A stretch of 64,000 nt of DNA from JBFHDX01 sp041584475 (GTDB lineage: Bacteria; Pseudomonadota; Alphaproteobacteria; UBA8366; JADFVY01): the NCBI GenBank assembly GCA_041584475.1, contig JBFHDX010000007.1:1-64000 (forward strand), read 5' to 3'. Position 1 is the stretch's first letter, and every line of letters begins with the position of its first letter. The position numbers and the translations under genes are program-made. Shown here one piece after another: positions 35,932 to 45,608 of this stretch. The notes under the pieces were generated by a model. That model saw nothing but the letters and a program-made list of their open reading frames with translations, did not search any database and was not told where the DNA came from.

Positions 35932-36399
35932 CTACTTCTTCTTCTTGAACATCTGCAGCATGCGCTGCGTGACGATGAAGCCGCCGAAGATGTTGACCGA
36001 TGCCAGCAACACCGCAATCACGCCGAGCACCTTGCTGAAGTGCATCTCGAGCGGCCCCGCCGCGATCAACGCCCCGACGATGATTACCGACGAGATCGCG
36101 TTGGTGACGCTCATGAGCGGCGAGTGCAACGCCGGGGTGACGTTCCACACGACGTAGTAGCCGACGAACACGGCGAGCACGAAGATCGTGAAGAAGAATA
36201 CGAAGATCCCGCCGTACTCCGCCGCTATCGCGGTCCCTGCCGTCCCCGCCGCCTGCGACGCGAGGACATAGGCCTGGCCCGTTACCGCGTCAGCGCCGTC
36301 GGCCAGACGGTTGGCGCCGACGGTGAATCCATCGCCGATCAGCCCGGCAGCATCGGCCGCCAGCCGCTCCAGCATCGTCTTGATCGTTTCGTACGCCAT
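35932..36399 (-). CDS. pntAB: NAD(P) transhydrogenase subunit alpha, part 2
   Basis: Membrane part of the split alpha subunit, 155 residues. Membrane helices span about 63-83, 100-115 and 125-145, with the conserved [17 protein letters not shown]. The N-terminal 60 residues are longer than in most PntAB proteins and look amphipathic ([18 protein letters not shown]). It starts six bases after the stop of pntAA. Confidence 0.95.
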   Translation of the reverse strand: MAYETIKTMLERLAADAAGLIGDGFTVGANRLADGADAVTGQAYVLASQAAGTAGTAIAAEYGGIFVFFFTIFVLAVFVGYYVVWNVTPALHSPLMSVTNAISSVIIVGALIAAGPLEMHFSKVLGVIAVLLASVNIFGGFIVTQRMLQMFKKKK

Positions 36400-36405
36400 G
36401 GCGGA

Positions 36406-37677
36406 TCAGTCTCCCTTGGCCTTGCTCTTGGCGGCGCTGCTGCTCTTCTTCTTCGGCGCCTTGCCTTTCGAGGATTTTGACGGCGGCGACTTCTTCGCCG
36501 CGGCTTTCGGTTTCGGCTTCGCGGCGGCCGCCGCCGCGGGAACCGACTCGTGGACGATCCTGCCGTCCCTGCACACGAGGGTGCCCTTTACGATCTCGTC
36601 CTCGGTGTCGATCTTCAGCGCCTTGGCCTCCTGATCGACCAGCAACCCCATGAAGCTCAGCACGTTGCGGGCGAACAGGTTGCTCGCGCTCTCGGCCAGC
36701 CGGCCGGGGACATTGGCGTGGCCGACGATGGTGACACCGTGCTTCGTGACCACCTTGTCGAATTCCGACAATTCGCAGTTGCCCCCCTGTTCGACGGCCA
36801 GGTCGACGATGACCGAACCGGGCTTCATGGTCTTGACCATCTCGGCGGAGACGAGCTTAGGCGCGGGCCGACCCGGGATCAGCGCGGTGGTGATGACCAG
36901 ATCCTGTCTCTTGATCGTCTCGGCGATCAGCTCTGCCTGTTTCTTCTTGTAGGCATCGCTCATCTCCTTGGCATAGCCGCCTGCGGTCTCGGCCTGTTTG
37001 AATTCCTCGTCTTCGACCGCGACGAAGGTTCCGCCGAGGCTCTCGACCTGCTCCTTGGCGGCCGGGCGCACGTCGGTCGCCGAGACCACGGCGCCGAGCC
37101 GCCGCGCCGTGGCGATTGCCTGCAGACCCGCGACTCCGGCCCCCATCACGAGTGCGCGCGCCGGTGGAATGGTGCCGGCCGCGGTCATCATCATCGGAAA
37201 TGCACGACCGAACACCGCCGCGCCGTCGAGCACCGCACGATAGCCCGCAAGATTTGACTGCGACGACAGCACGTCCATCGACTGGGCGCGAGTGATGCGC
37301 GGCATCAGTTCGAGCGCGAAGCCGGCAACGCCCGTCGCCGCCAACCGGGCGGCGTAGGCGGGATCGCTCAGCGCGTTCATGATGCTTATCAGCGCTTGGC
37401 CGCGCGCCAGCAACGCGCATTCGTCCGTGCCCTCGTCCGCCGTCATCGGTCGCTGAACCTTGAGGATGACGTCGGCGCCGGAGACCGCGGCCTTGGCATC
37501 CTTGGCGATCGTCGCGCCAGCCTTCTTGTACGCCTCGTCGGCAAACGACGATCCGTCGCCCGCGCCGCTCTCGATCACCACCGCGAGACCCATGCCGACA
37601 AGCTTCGAGACGGACTCCGGTGATGCCGCGACACGCGTCTCGTGCGGGCGTCTCTCCTTCAGTACGGCGATCTTCAT
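36406..37677 (-). CDS. pntAA: NAD(P) transhydrogenase subunit alpha, part 1, with Lys-rich tail
   Basis: The soluble NAD(H)-binding domain I, 423 residues. It opens with MKIAVLKERRPHETRVA, has the mobile RQD-type region and the dinucleotide fold MGAGVAGLQAIATARRLG near residue 170, ending with IDTEDEIVKGTLVCRDG near 370. The last 45 residues are an Ala/Lys/Pro/Ser-rich, strongly basic tail (AAKPKPKAAAKKSPPSK and so on) not part of the family fold. The ATG at 37677 is selected because it gives the family N-terminus. Confidence 0.95.
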   Translation of the reverse strand: MKIAVLKERRPHETRVAASPESVSKLVGMGLAVVIESGAGDGSSFADEAYKKAGATIAKDAKAAVSGADVILKVQRPMTADEGTDECALLARGQALISIMNALSDPAYAARLAATGVAGFALELMPRITRAQSMDVLSSQSNLAGYRAVLDGAAVFGRAFPMMMTAAGTIPPARALVMGAGVAGLQAIATARRLGAVVSATDVRPAAKEQVESLGGTFVAVEDEEFKQAETAGGYAKEMSDAYKKKQAELIAETIKRQDLVITTALIPGRPAPKLVSAEMVKTMKPGSVIVDLAVEQGGNCELSEFDKVVTKHGVTIVGHANVPGRLAESASNLFARNVLSFMGLLVDQEAKALKIDTEDEIVKGTLVCRDGRIVHESVPAAAAAAKPKPKAAAKKSPPSKSSKGKAPKKKSSSAAKSKAKGD

Positions 37678-37915
37678 GAAACGATATCCCGATTGCCTGC
37701 TCTGCCCAATGCCGGGCCAAACGCCCACGGGATCGCACCCGATGGGGCGTCGGGCCTGCGTAACGTCTTCCGGGTTGTCCCCTCCGGCGGCGGGCCTTAT
37801 TGCCTGGCCCGAAGCCGCCCCAATATACAGACCGGCCGCGCGGGAGCAAGCGGTAATACCCGCAAATTTCGTATGGGGATGAAATGTCGCAGAAACGTTC
37901 CGGATTCTGCGCCGT

Positions 37916-38173
37916 TCAGTTGGTTCGCCCGGTCTCCGGGCGCATGTTGCCGTCGCGCTCCACGATCAGCCGCGCGACCCGCGTCCGATAGCGAAAGGTG
38001 ATTCGCAGGAATCCGTCGGCCTCGGCGGGCTCCTCCGCCGAATGATAGATCTGTCCCGCACGCAGCTCCGCCATCAGCCGCTCCGGCGTAAGCCCGAGCA
38101 GCGGCGCGATTTCGCGGGCATCCAGACGGAGCATGTCGGCGCCGCTTTTCATCGCTTCCGGGTGCTCGCTCAT
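37916..38173 (-). CDS. DUF6522-like small protein
   Basis: An 85-residue protein: LRLDAREIAPLLGLTPERLMAELRAGQIYHSAEE followed in a separate part by GFLRITFRYRTRVARLIVER. This matches the small DUF6522 family, function unknown. The start at 38173 (MSEHPEAM) is preferred because the open frame upstream encodes a Gly/Arg/Ala-rich sequence without homology. Family assignment rests on memory of the pattern. Confidence 0.65.
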   Translation of the reverse strand: MSEHPEAMKSGADMLRLDAREIAPLLGLTPERLMAELRAGQIYHSAEEPAEADGFLRITFRYRTRVARLIVERDGNMRPETGRTN

Positions 38174-38490
38174 CCCGACGATCCCGGCTGCCGGGGCGAG
38201 CCGGCCCGTCGCGCGGGCTGCGCCATGCCGCCCGTGAACTTGCCGGATCCCGGTACCCGTCGACGGCTGTTCTGGACCATGTGCACCTCCGCCAATCGCC
38301 TGCGCGTTGGTGATCCCGGCCCGGTTGTCCGCCGACGATTCCGAAGCCGGACAGAGTGGGGCCTCGGTAACAATCCAGCGCACCAATTGGTGAAGATTTC
38401 TCTATGGGTTCTGGTAAAAAAACCGTCTACGCTGCGGCCCCGTGGCGGGTCGTTCCGCGAGGCGCCGCATAGGCTGGCGGCCGAATCACG
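38174..38490. other. Gene-free stretch with a 12-bp palindrome
   Basis: Between the convergently and divergently arranged small genes. The only structure I see is the perfect palindrome CACCAATTGGTG at 38381-38392, a possible operator for the DUF6522 gene, and an A7 run at 38416. Confidence 0.5.
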
Positions 38491-38703
38491 TCAGGCGATG
38501 ATGTCGGGGAGCAGAAGACTCTCGATGCGTGCGATCTGATCCTTCAGCTGAAGCTTCCGCTTCTTCAGCCGCTGCATCTGCAGCTGGTCGAACGGGGCTG
38601 CTTCGGCGATGCGGGCGATGACATCGTCGAGGTCCCGGTGTTGGGTGCGCAATTCCTCCAGTCTGTGTTTCAGCGTCTCCTGATCGACCGCGTCGTCCGT
38701 CAT
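38491..38703 (-). CDS. DUF465 (YdcH-like) small coiled-coil protein
   Basis: A 70-residue highly charged helical protein. The family core is LKHRLEELRTQHRDLDDVI followed by LQMQRLKKRKLQLKDQIARIE, predicted as two antiparallel helices. Function unknown; such proteins are common in alphaproteobacteria. A paralogue lies at 40688. Divergent from pfkA, with 51 bases between starts. Confidence 0.88.
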   Translation of the reverse strand: MTDDAVDQETLKHRLEELRTQHRDLDDVIARIAEAAPFDQLQMQRLKKRKLQLKDQIARIESLLLPDIIA

Positions 38704-38754
38704 GTCGCACCGTGGTTTGTTCGCGGACGCAATAGTAGCTAAATAGGAGAGTCG

Positions 38755-39882
38755 TTGGAAAGTGTACAGGATCGACGGGAGGGAGCCATTTCGGGAACAG
38801 CGGTGAAGCGGATCGGGGTGTTGACCAGCGGCGGCGACTGCGCCGGCCTCAATTCGGTGCTGCGGGCCGTCGTGCATCGCGCCATCGAGGGCTACGGCTG
38901 GACCGTGGTCGGCATCGAGCAGGGGACCGCCGGCCTCATGGAGCGTCCGCCGAGGGCGCGGGAGCTTGGCCTCGACATATTCGACGGATCGCTGATGCGG
39001 CAGGCGGGGACGATTTTGGGGACGACGAACAAGGGCGATCCGTTCGCCTTCCCGTCGCGCGACGGCACGCTCGTCGACCGTTCGCAGGAAGTCGTCGAAG
39101 GGTTCCGGTTGCTCGCGCTCGACGCCCTGATCGCCGTCGGCGGCGACGGCAGTCAGGCGATCCTCCGGCGGCTGGCGCAGCAGGGCGGGTTCGGGCTCGT
39201 GACGATCCCCAAGACGATCGACAATGACGTGGCCGAGACCGAGGTCGCGATCGGTTACGATACGGCGGTGCAGGTGGCGACGGAGGCGCTCGACCGGCTG
39301 CAGCCCACGGCGGCAAGCCACAGCCGCGTGATGGTTCTGGAAGTCATGGGGCGCGACGCCGGTCATATCGCGCTGGTCGCCGGCATCGCCGGTGGCGCCG
39401 ACGTGATCCTGATTCCGGAGATTCCCTGGAAGATCGAGTGCATCGCGCAGCAGATCGGTCGCATCCGCAGGCAGGGACGGAATTTCGCGCTCGTCGTCGT
39501 CGCCGAGGCGGTGCCGACCGAAGCCGGCGACACCGTCGTCCAGTCCGACCCCGGGGAGGCCAAGCGGTACGGCGGCATCGGCCATTATCTCGGCGAGCGT
39601 ATCGAGGAGGCGACCGGCGCCGAGGTCCGCGTCACCGTGCTCGGCCACGTCCAGCGCGGCGGCGTGCCCGACGCGCGGGACCGGATCGTGGCTGCGGCCT
39701 TCGGCGTCCATGCCGTCGATCTCGTCGCCGAGGGCCGGTTCGACCGCATGGTCGCATGGCACGCGCGCAACGTCATCGACGTGCCCATCGAGGCCGTGAT
39801 CGCCCGTCCCCATCTCGTCGATATCGACGGCGCCATAGTGCGCACGGCGCGCGGACTCGGCATCTGCCTCGGCGACCGGTGA
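38755..39882 (+). CDS. pfkA: 6-phosphofructokinase
   Basis: Phosphorylates fructose 6-phosphate; 375 residues. Motifs: GVLTSGGDCAGLNSVLRAVV, the phosphoryl-donor loop AVGGDGSQA, PKTIDNDVAETE with the catalytic Asp, and MGRDAGHIAL. The donor-site pair is Gly (in GGDGS) with Lys (in PKTIDND). This is the mixed group III pattern, generally ATP-using, whereas pyrophosphate enzymes have Asp with Lys. TTG 38755 is taken as start because AGGAGAG lies 8 bases upstream; GTG 38803 is an alternative. The stop overlaps the next gene as GTGA. Confidence 0.93.
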   Translation: MESVQDRREGAISGTAVKRIGVLTSGGDCAGLNSVLRAVVHRAIEGYGWTVVGIEQGTAGLMERPPRARELGLDIFDGSLMRQAGTILGTTNKGDPFAFPSRDGTLVDRSQEVVEGFRLLALDALIAVGGDGSQAILRRLAQQGGFGLVTIPKTIDNDVAETEVAIGYDTAVQVATEALDRLQPTAASHSRVMVLEVMGRDAGHIALVAGIAGGADVILIPEIPWKIECIAQQIGRIRRQGRNFALVVVAEAVPTEAGDTVVQSDPGEAKRYGGIGHYLGERIEEATGAEVRVTVLGHVQRGGVPDARDRIVAAAFGVHAVDLVAEGRFDRMVAWHARNVIDVPIEAVIARPHLVDIDGAIVRTARGLGICLGDR

Positions 39883-40436
39883 ACGGCGAGGCCGCGCAGT
39901 CGCTCTGGGAGTTCTCGCTGGCGCTCTATGCCCGCCCGGGGGTCGAAGCGGCCTGCCTGGACTTGCAGGACCGGCTCGGGCTCGACGTCAATCTGCTGAT
40001 GTTCGCATGCTGGGCCGCAAGCCGCGGGCACGGCCGGATCGGCCGCGGGGACTGGCAACGGCTGCTGGCCGCCAGCGCCGCGTGGCGGGCCGATGTCGTG
40101 GAACCGCTGCGTGCCGTCCGCCGCGGCATGAAGGGTGCGGCTTGGCCGGGCGTTCCCGATGCCGACGCCGCGTCGCTGCGGCGGCAGGTCAAGGATCTGG
40201 AACTGACGGCGGAGCGCATCCAGCAGACCGCGCTCGCATCGCTCGTGCGCTTGCGGCCACGCGAATCCCGCGAGCACGGGCGCGCCGCCGCCCTGGCGAA
40301 CCTCGAAGGCTTCGCCGCCGCGGCGGGCGTCGAGGTCGGTGCCGATGATCGGGCGGGCCTCGAACGTCTCGCGGAGGCGGCGGAGGCGATGATGCGCACC
40401 GCGGCGCCCACGGCGCCCCTGCCGCCCAAAAATTGA
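39879..40436 (+). CDS. TIGR02444 family protein
   Basis: A 185-residue soluble, Ala/Arg-rich helical protein. The N-terminal block SLWEFSLALYARPGVEAACLDLQ plus LGLDVNLLMFACWAASRG fits the TIGR02444 family of unknown function. It begins with GTG at 39879 overlapping the pfkA stop, so it is translationally coupled to phosphofructokinase. The frame is open far upstream, but that part is a shadow of pfkA. Confidence 0.82.
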   Translation: MNGEAAQSLWEFSLALYARPGVEAACLDLQDRLGLDVNLLMFACWAASRGHGRIGRGDWQRLLAASAAWRADVVEPLRAVRRGMKGAAWPGVPDADAASLRRQVKDLELTAERIQQTALASLVRLRPRESREHGRAAALANLEGFAAAAGVEVGADDRAGLERLAEAAEAMMRTAAPTAPLPPKN

Positions 40437-40580
40437 TCGGTTGCGTGCTGACATCGCGGTCGTTCGGGCGTATCATAACGACCACAGATGACCGGTTTCG
40501 GAACTGACTCCACTTCCCGGCGGACCGCCAGACGTCCGAAGAGGCACCCCCGAGGGGTGTCTTTCGCTTGCCCCGAATCG

Positions 40581-40606
40581 CGTGCGCCGCGTGCGCCGCG
40601 TGCGCG
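40581..40606. repeat. 9-bp tandem repeat
   Basis: CGTGCGCCG repeated nearly three times in the non-coding gap before the DUF465 gene. Just upstream, GCACCCCCGAGGGGTGTC (40543-40560) forms a small hairpin followed by TTTC, possibly the end of the pfkA transcript. Confidence 0.5.
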
Positions 40607-40687
40607 TCGGGGCCGGCCCCGGCCGGCGGGCGCGGGTTGCGTGGTGACCGGCAAGCATGATCGGTAATTGCAGATGGGAGTGAGACG

Positions 40688-40855
40688 ATGTCGCTTCAGG
40701 ATCGAGTGAAGGCCCTCAAGGAAAAACACGCTGACCTCGAAAAGCTGCTCGAGGACGAAGAATCCAGGCCGTTGCCCGATACCGTGGTGTTGCACGACAT
40801 CAAACGACAGAAGCTGGCGATAAAGGACGAAATTGAACGTCTGATGCATTCCTGA
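40688..40855 (+). CDS. DUF465 (YdcH-like) small coiled-coil protein, second copy
   Basis: A 55-residue charged helical protein, MSLQDRVKALKEKHADLEK at the start and KRQKLAIKDEIERLMHS at the end, the usual DUF465 pattern with a Pro-containing turn (SRPLPDT). It is paralogous to the gene at 38491, and the two flank pfkA and its partner. GGGAGTGAG lies upstream as ribosome binding site. Confidence 0.87.
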   Translation: MSLQDRVKALKEKHADLEKLLEDEESRPLPDTVVLHDIKRQKLAIKDEIERLMHS

Positions 40856-41059
40856 CACGGCCGATCGACCGCGGAGAAGCCGGCGGCGCGCCCGGCGGGG
40901 CGTCGAACGCGCGCCACAACAGATCGGGGCCGTGCCCGCGGGTGTTGCCCGGCCGGCCAGCGCTGACGCTGCGCCGTACCGGCGACAGCGTGGGCTTGCT
41001 TCACGTCGTCGCCGAGATCGGCGCCACGGCGCCAGCCGGCGCCATGGCGTCTGATTTTC

Positions 41060-42688
41060 TCAGAGCGTCCGCGCCTGTTCGCGCAGCAGGAATTTCTGGA
41101 CCTTGCCGGTCGACGTCTTGGGCAGATCGCCGAAGACCACCGTGCGCGGACATTTGAAATGCGCCAAGTTGTCGCGGCAGAAGGCGATGATCTCGTCCTC
41201 GGTCGCCGACGCTCCCCGCTTCAGCGTCACGAAGGCGCACGGGGTCTCGCCCCATTTCTCGTCGGGCCGCGCCACGACCGCGGCCTCCAGCACCGCGGGA
41301 TGCTTGTAGAGGATGCCTTCGACCTCGATCGTCGAGATGTTCTCGCCACCGGAGATGATGATGTCCTTCGATCTGTCCTTGAGTTCGATGTAGCCGTCGG
41401 CGTGCATGACGCCCAGATCGCCCGTGTGGAACCATCCGCCCTTGAACGATTCGCGCGTCGCCGCGGGATTCTTCAGATAGCCCTTCATGACGATGTTGCC
41501 GCGCATGAGCACCTCACCCATGGTCTCCCCGTCGCGCGGCACCGGCTCCAGCGTCGACGGGTCCGCAACCGTCAGATCCTCGAGCACCGCGTAGCCAACG
41601 CCCTGGCGTGCCTTGAGCCGCGCCTGCTCGCCGATCGGCAGTTCGCTCCATTCCGGGTGCCAGGCACAGACGGTGGCGGGCCCGTAAACCTCGGTCAGCC
41701 CATAGACGTGGGTGATGTGGAAGCCCTGTTCCTCCATGCGCTGCAGCACCGCAGCCGGCGGCGGCGCTGCCGCGGTCATCACCGCGACCCGGTGCGGCAG
41801 CGGCCGCACGCGCTCTTGCTCGGTCGCGTTGATCACCATGTTGAGGACGATCGGCGCGCCGCAGAAATGCGTCACGCCGCGGTCGTGGATCGCGGCATAG
41901 ATGTTTCCGGCGCCGACCTTGCGCAGGCAGACGCTAGTGCCGGCAACCGCGGCAAGCGTCCATGGAAAACACCAGCCGTTGCAGTGGAACATCGGCAGCG
42001 TCCAGAGGTAGATGGGGTGGTTCGGCAGGTTCCAGGTCAGCACGTTGCCGATCGCCAGCAGGTAGGCACCGCGGTGGTGATAGACGACCCCCTTGGGGTT
42101 GCCGGTCGTACCCGACGTATAGTTCAGCGCGATCGCGTCCCACTCGTCGCTGGGCGGCGTCCATTCGAAATCGGCGTCGCCGGATTCCAGGAACGTCTCG
42201 TACTCCATCTCGCCGATGAAGTCCCCTGCCGACACTTCCGCGTCGTCGACGTCGATCACCGCCGGCGGGGTCCGGCAGCGGCCGAGCGCATCGCGCAGGA
42301 CGGCTGAAAACTCGCGGTCCGCAAGCAGCATCTTCGCCTCGCCATGGTCGAGGATATGCGCGATCGTCGCCGCGTCGAGGCGCGTGTTGATCGCGTTCAG
42401 GACGCCGCCGGCCATGGCGACGCCGAAATGCGCCTCGTAGAGCGCCGGGACGTTCGACAGCATCGCCGCAACGGTATCGTTGCGGCCGATGCCGCGCCGG
42501 CTCAGCGCGCTCGCGAGCCGGCGGCAGCGCGCATAGGTCTCCGCCCAGGTGAACCGGCGGTCACCGTGTATGATCGACGGGTGGTCCGGATAGACCGATG
42601 CCGCCCGGCGGATCAGGCTCAGCGGGGTCAGGGCAGCGAAATTCGCCGAATTGCGATCGAGGTCGGTGTCGTAGGAGTTGCCTGCCAT
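41060..42688 (-). CDS. AMP-dependent acyl-CoA synthetase
   Basis: A 542-residue acyl-CoA synthetase of the medium-chain/DmdB-like group. Core motifs: NYTSGTTGNPKGVVYHHRG (phosphate loop, about residue 190), YGLTEVYGPATVC, the hinge FHTGDLGVMHADGYIELKDRSKD, GGENISTIEVEG and the catalytic Lys in LPKTSTGKVQKFLLR. Probably activates fatty or branched acids, or methylthiopropionate. It stands alone on the minus strand beside a chemoreceptor gene. Confidence 0.93.
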   Translation of the reverse strand: MAGNSYDTDLDRNSANFAALTPLSLIRRAASVYPDHPSIIHGDRRFTWAETYARCRRLASALSRRGIGRNDTVAAMLSNVPALYEAHFGVAMAGGVLNAINTRLDAATIAHILDHGEAKMLLADREFSAVLRDALGRCRTPPAVIDVDDAEVSAGDFIGEMEYETFLESGDADFEWTPPSDEWDAIALNYTSGTTGNPKGVVYHHRGAYLLAIGNVLTWNLPNHPIYLWTLPMFHCNGWCFPWTLAAVAGTSVCLRKVGAGNIYAAIHDRGVTHFCGAPIVLNMVINATEQERVRPLPHRVAVMTAAAPPPAAVLQRMEEQGFHITHVYGLTEVYGPATVCAWHPEWSELPIGEQARLKARQGVGYAVLEDLTVADPSTLEPVPRDGETMGEVLMRGNIVMKGYLKNPAATRESFKGGWFHTGDLGVMHADGYIELKDRSKDIIISGGENISTIEVEGILYKHPAVLEAAVVARPDEKWGETPCAFVTLKRGASATEDEIIAFCRDNLAHFKCPRTVVFGDLPKTSTGKVQKFLLREQARTL

Positions 42689-42936
42689 CTCACGCGCTCC
42701 CCGGGATACGGATAAGCCTCAGCGACCGCTGTCGCGCCGTGATCCATAATGGACGCAACGCGCGACCGCCGACAAGGCGGCGCCGGCCAAGCGAGCGACC
42801 GCCGGCGGCAACCGTTCCGGTGACGATGGAGGGGCACGGCGGGGCGATGTGCCGCACGGGAAGGCACTCGCACGGCTGGTCGGCGCCGGGCCGCCCGGTT
42901 ACGGTCCGGGCGGTCGCTCCGTCCCCGAGTGTGCGA

Positions 42937-45087
42937 TCAGCCGGCGCGGACGCCCGACAGGAAGCGCTCCACTTCCTTGCCCAGGACATCGGCCTGCTCG
43001 CTGAGCCCGGTTGCCGCCCGCAGCACCTCTTCGGCCGTGGCGCCGGTCTCTCCCGCGGCCCGGGCGACGTCCTCGATATTCTGCGAGACGCTGTGCGTGC
43101 CCTTCGCGGCCTCCTGGACGCCGCGCGCGATTTCCTTGGTTTGCGCGCTCTGCTCCTCGACCGACGAGGCGATCGTCGCGGCGATTTCGCTGATCTCGTG
43201 AATGATGTCGAGCACCCCGGCAATCGCCTCTGCGGTGCCGCGCGTCTCGGTCTGGATGGCGGTGATCTGGGCGGCGATCTCGTCGGTCGCCTTTGCCGTC
43301 TGGTTGGCGAGGTTCTTCACCTCCTGGGCGACCACCGCGAAGCCCCGCCCGGCCTCGCCCGCCCGCGAGGCCTCGATCGTCGCGTTCAGGGCAAGAAGGT
43401 TCGTCTGCCCGGCGATCTCGCTGATGACGTCGACGATTTCGCCGATGCGCTGAGCCGAGCCGGTAAGCCCCTTGACCGCCTGTTCCGTGTCGCGGGCCCG
43501 TTCCACGGCCTTTCCGGCGATCTTCGAGGATTGCACGGCCTGGCGCCCGATCTCGCCGATCGAAGCGTCGAGCTCCTCGGTCGCGGTCGCCGCCGTCTCG
43601 ACGTTCGCGCTGGCCTCCTCGGAGGCCGCCGAGACGTTGGCTGACTGGCGGTTGCTCCGCTCCGCGGCGGACGACATCTGCTGCGCGGCGTCGCGCATGC
43701 GCTGCGCCGATGCCAGGACGTCGCGGGCAAGCGCCTGGACCTGCGATTCGAACCGGTCGGCAAGGTCGAGGACGGCGCGGCGTTTCTCTTCCTCGGTGCG
43801 CTGCTTGCTCAGCTCCTGCTCCGCGTGCATGCGCTCCTTCTCGATCGCGTTGTCCTTGAACACGGCGAGCGCGCGCGCGATGGCGCCGATTTCGTCTACC
43901 CGCGACAGCGATGGCACTTCGATCGACACGTCGCCCTCGGCCAGCCGGCCCATCGCCCTGGTCATGCGGCTCAAGGGCTGGGTCACGCGGCGCTGCACGA
44001 CCCATATCGCCGCGAATATCCCGAGCAGGCCGAGCACCAGCAGCTCCAGATCGACGCGGATGTTGCGCGAGCCGCGGGCAACCGCCCGCTCCGCAAGTTC
44101 GGACGACACGCTGCTTGCCAGCTCCGACAGTTTCCGGACCGCCTCGGCCGCGACAACCGACTGCGAGCGCCAGGCCTCCGCCGAGACGGGATAGGCAGTG
44201 CCGTCGATACCGGCTGCCAGAACGGCCTCGCGCAGCTCCGAGAACTCGCCGAAATACTGGCGTTCCGCCTCGCTGATGGCGCGGACGACGGATTGATCGG
44301 CGTCCGGATGCAGGGCGTAGGCGCGCAGCATCGTCCAGCCTTCCATGATGCGGCCGCGGCATTCGCCGATGCGCTGCAGCTGCCTCGGCGTAAGGGCGCG
44401 GCCGCCGGAGATCGCGTTGGCGATCTCGGTGCGCTCGCGCGCCGTGAATTCCTGGATGCTCCACGTCGCCTGCTTCAGCATCGTGTTGGCCTGGATCCAG
44501 GCGAAGGGATGCGCCATGTCGAGGCGGCGGTCGGCGCGAAACGTGATCGCCGCCCGGTAGTCGCCCAGCGCCGCAAGCAGCGCGCTGACGGCGGTCGACC
44601 AGTCGTCGAGCAGGCCACCGCCGGGCAAGGCGCTGCCGGTGCGGAAGGCCTCATCGACGCGGCGCCGCACGTCCTCGACATTGGCATGTCGGCTGCGCAC
44701 GGCATCCAGAAGGGCCGTCCGGCTGCCGACGACATAGTCGGTTTTGCGCCCCTGCTCCAGGATTCGCCGCACGCCGTCGCGCGCGGCCTCTCGATGACGC
44801 TCGACGGAGCGCAGCAGATCCCGCCGCATCGCTCCGGAGCGGGCCAGCGTCGCAAGGCCGATTTCGATCGCTTCGCGCTCACCGGCCAACGCGCTGGATG
44901 TTTCGAGCACGAGGTCGGCGGCGCGATTGCTCCAGGCGGCGGCGACCGCGTTCTCGCGATTCTTGTAAGCTTCGACGGCGAGACCGATCGTGTAGTAGAG
45001 AATGATCACGCTCAGCACGAAGATCAGAACGAACAGCAAATGCCGTATCGTTGCGGCCTTTCGCAGAGTCGTCCAGATCGTCGTCAT
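42937..45087 (-). CDS. Methyl-accepting chemotaxis protein
   Basis: A 716-residue chemoreceptor. The first membrane helix is at about residues 15-37 ([23 protein letters not shown]), a helical periplasmic domain of about 300 residues follows, then a second helix near 345-362, HAMP, and the signalling domain with [24 protein letters not shown] near residue 560. No C-terminal docking pentapeptide. The cytoplasmic half resembles the receptor at 28086, but the sensing domains differ. A perfect CtrA box lies 144 bases upstream. Confidence 0.95.
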   Translation of the reverse strand: MTTIWTTLRKAATIRHLLFVLIFVLSVIILYYTIGLAVEAYKNRENAVAAAWSNRAADLVLETSSALAGEREAIEIGLATLARSGAMRRDLLRSVERHREAARDGVRRILEQGRKTDYVVGSRTALLDAVRSRHANVEDVRRRVDEAFRTGSALPGGGLLDDWSTAVSALLAALGDYRAAITFRADRRLDMAHPFAWIQANTMLKQATWSIQEFTARERTEIANAISGGRALTPRQLQRIGECRGRIMEGWTMLRAYALHPDADQSVVRAISEAERQYFGEFSELREAVLAAGIDGTAYPVSAEAWRSQSVVAAEAVRKLSELASSVSSELAERAVARGSRNIRVDLELLVLGLLGIFAAIWVVQRRVTQPLSRMTRAMGRLAEGDVSIEVPSLSRVDEIGAIARALAVFKDNAIEKERMHAEQELSKQRTEEEKRRAVLDLADRFESQVQALARDVLASAQRMRDAAQQMSSAAERSNRQSANVSAASEEASANVETAATATEELDASIGEIGRQAVQSSKIAGKAVERARDTEQAVKGLTGSAQRIGEIVDVISEIAGQTNLLALNATIEASRAGEAGRGFAVVAQEVKNLANQTAKATDEIAAQITAIQTETRGTAEAIAGVLDIIHEISEIAATIASSVEEQSAQTKEIARGVQEAAKGTHSVSQNIEDVARAAGETGATAEEVLRAATGLSEQADVLGKEVERFLSGVRAG

Positions 45088-45608
45088 ATGCCCGGGCCCT
45101 GACTTCCTGCACCAATCGATTCACCGCCGAAACCCGCAGCGACTGAGGGTGCGGTCGGTGTCCGGCTCGCCATGGGGTATCGACGCGCCAAATACGTTCG
45201 TTCAGCGGCCCTATCCTGTAATAGGTATGGTTAAGACGCACTTAACCGCTCACAAGCTCGTTATTCGAAGTAATCACTCACGAATTACTCGCCGGCAACT
45301 CAACCATTCCGCGTTCTCGCGGTCGCGGCCCATTGGTTCGCCGCCGATCGGCGGCAGTCGTCCGCGATGTGACGCCGGCGTGAGGAGCGGCGCCGCTGGT
45401 TGCCGCCGGCCTGCGTTTCGCGCGGTCATGCAGAACGGACTTGCGGCGACGTGCCGGTGTCTGCCACAAGGGGCGCAAAACAGGCCGTCGGCCGCGCGGG
45501 GTGGGTCTCTTCCGGTCCCGATCATCGTCCCGCTATAATCGCACGGCCAACGAACAGGGAAGCCCGGGAAGGTGAGGGTACACTTTTCCGACGTGAGGAG
45601 ACAGACAG
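45088..45608. other. Divergent control region: chemoreceptor and prpE
   Basis: A 521-base gap. Near the chemoreceptor it holds a perfect CtrA box (45231-45245). Near prpE it holds TATAAT at 45534 with a poor -35 element (TTCCGG, 45510), and GAGGAGAC as ribosome binding site. The middle (45260-45500) shows nothing I can name. Confidence 0.6.
45231..45245. promoter_or_regulatory. CtrA-type box within a palindrome
   Basis: TTAA-GACGCAC-TTAA, an exact consensus match; the surrounding GGTTAAG-ACGCA-CTTAACC is a perfect inverted repeat. It lies 144 bases before the chemoreceptor ATG. Confidence 0.65.
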
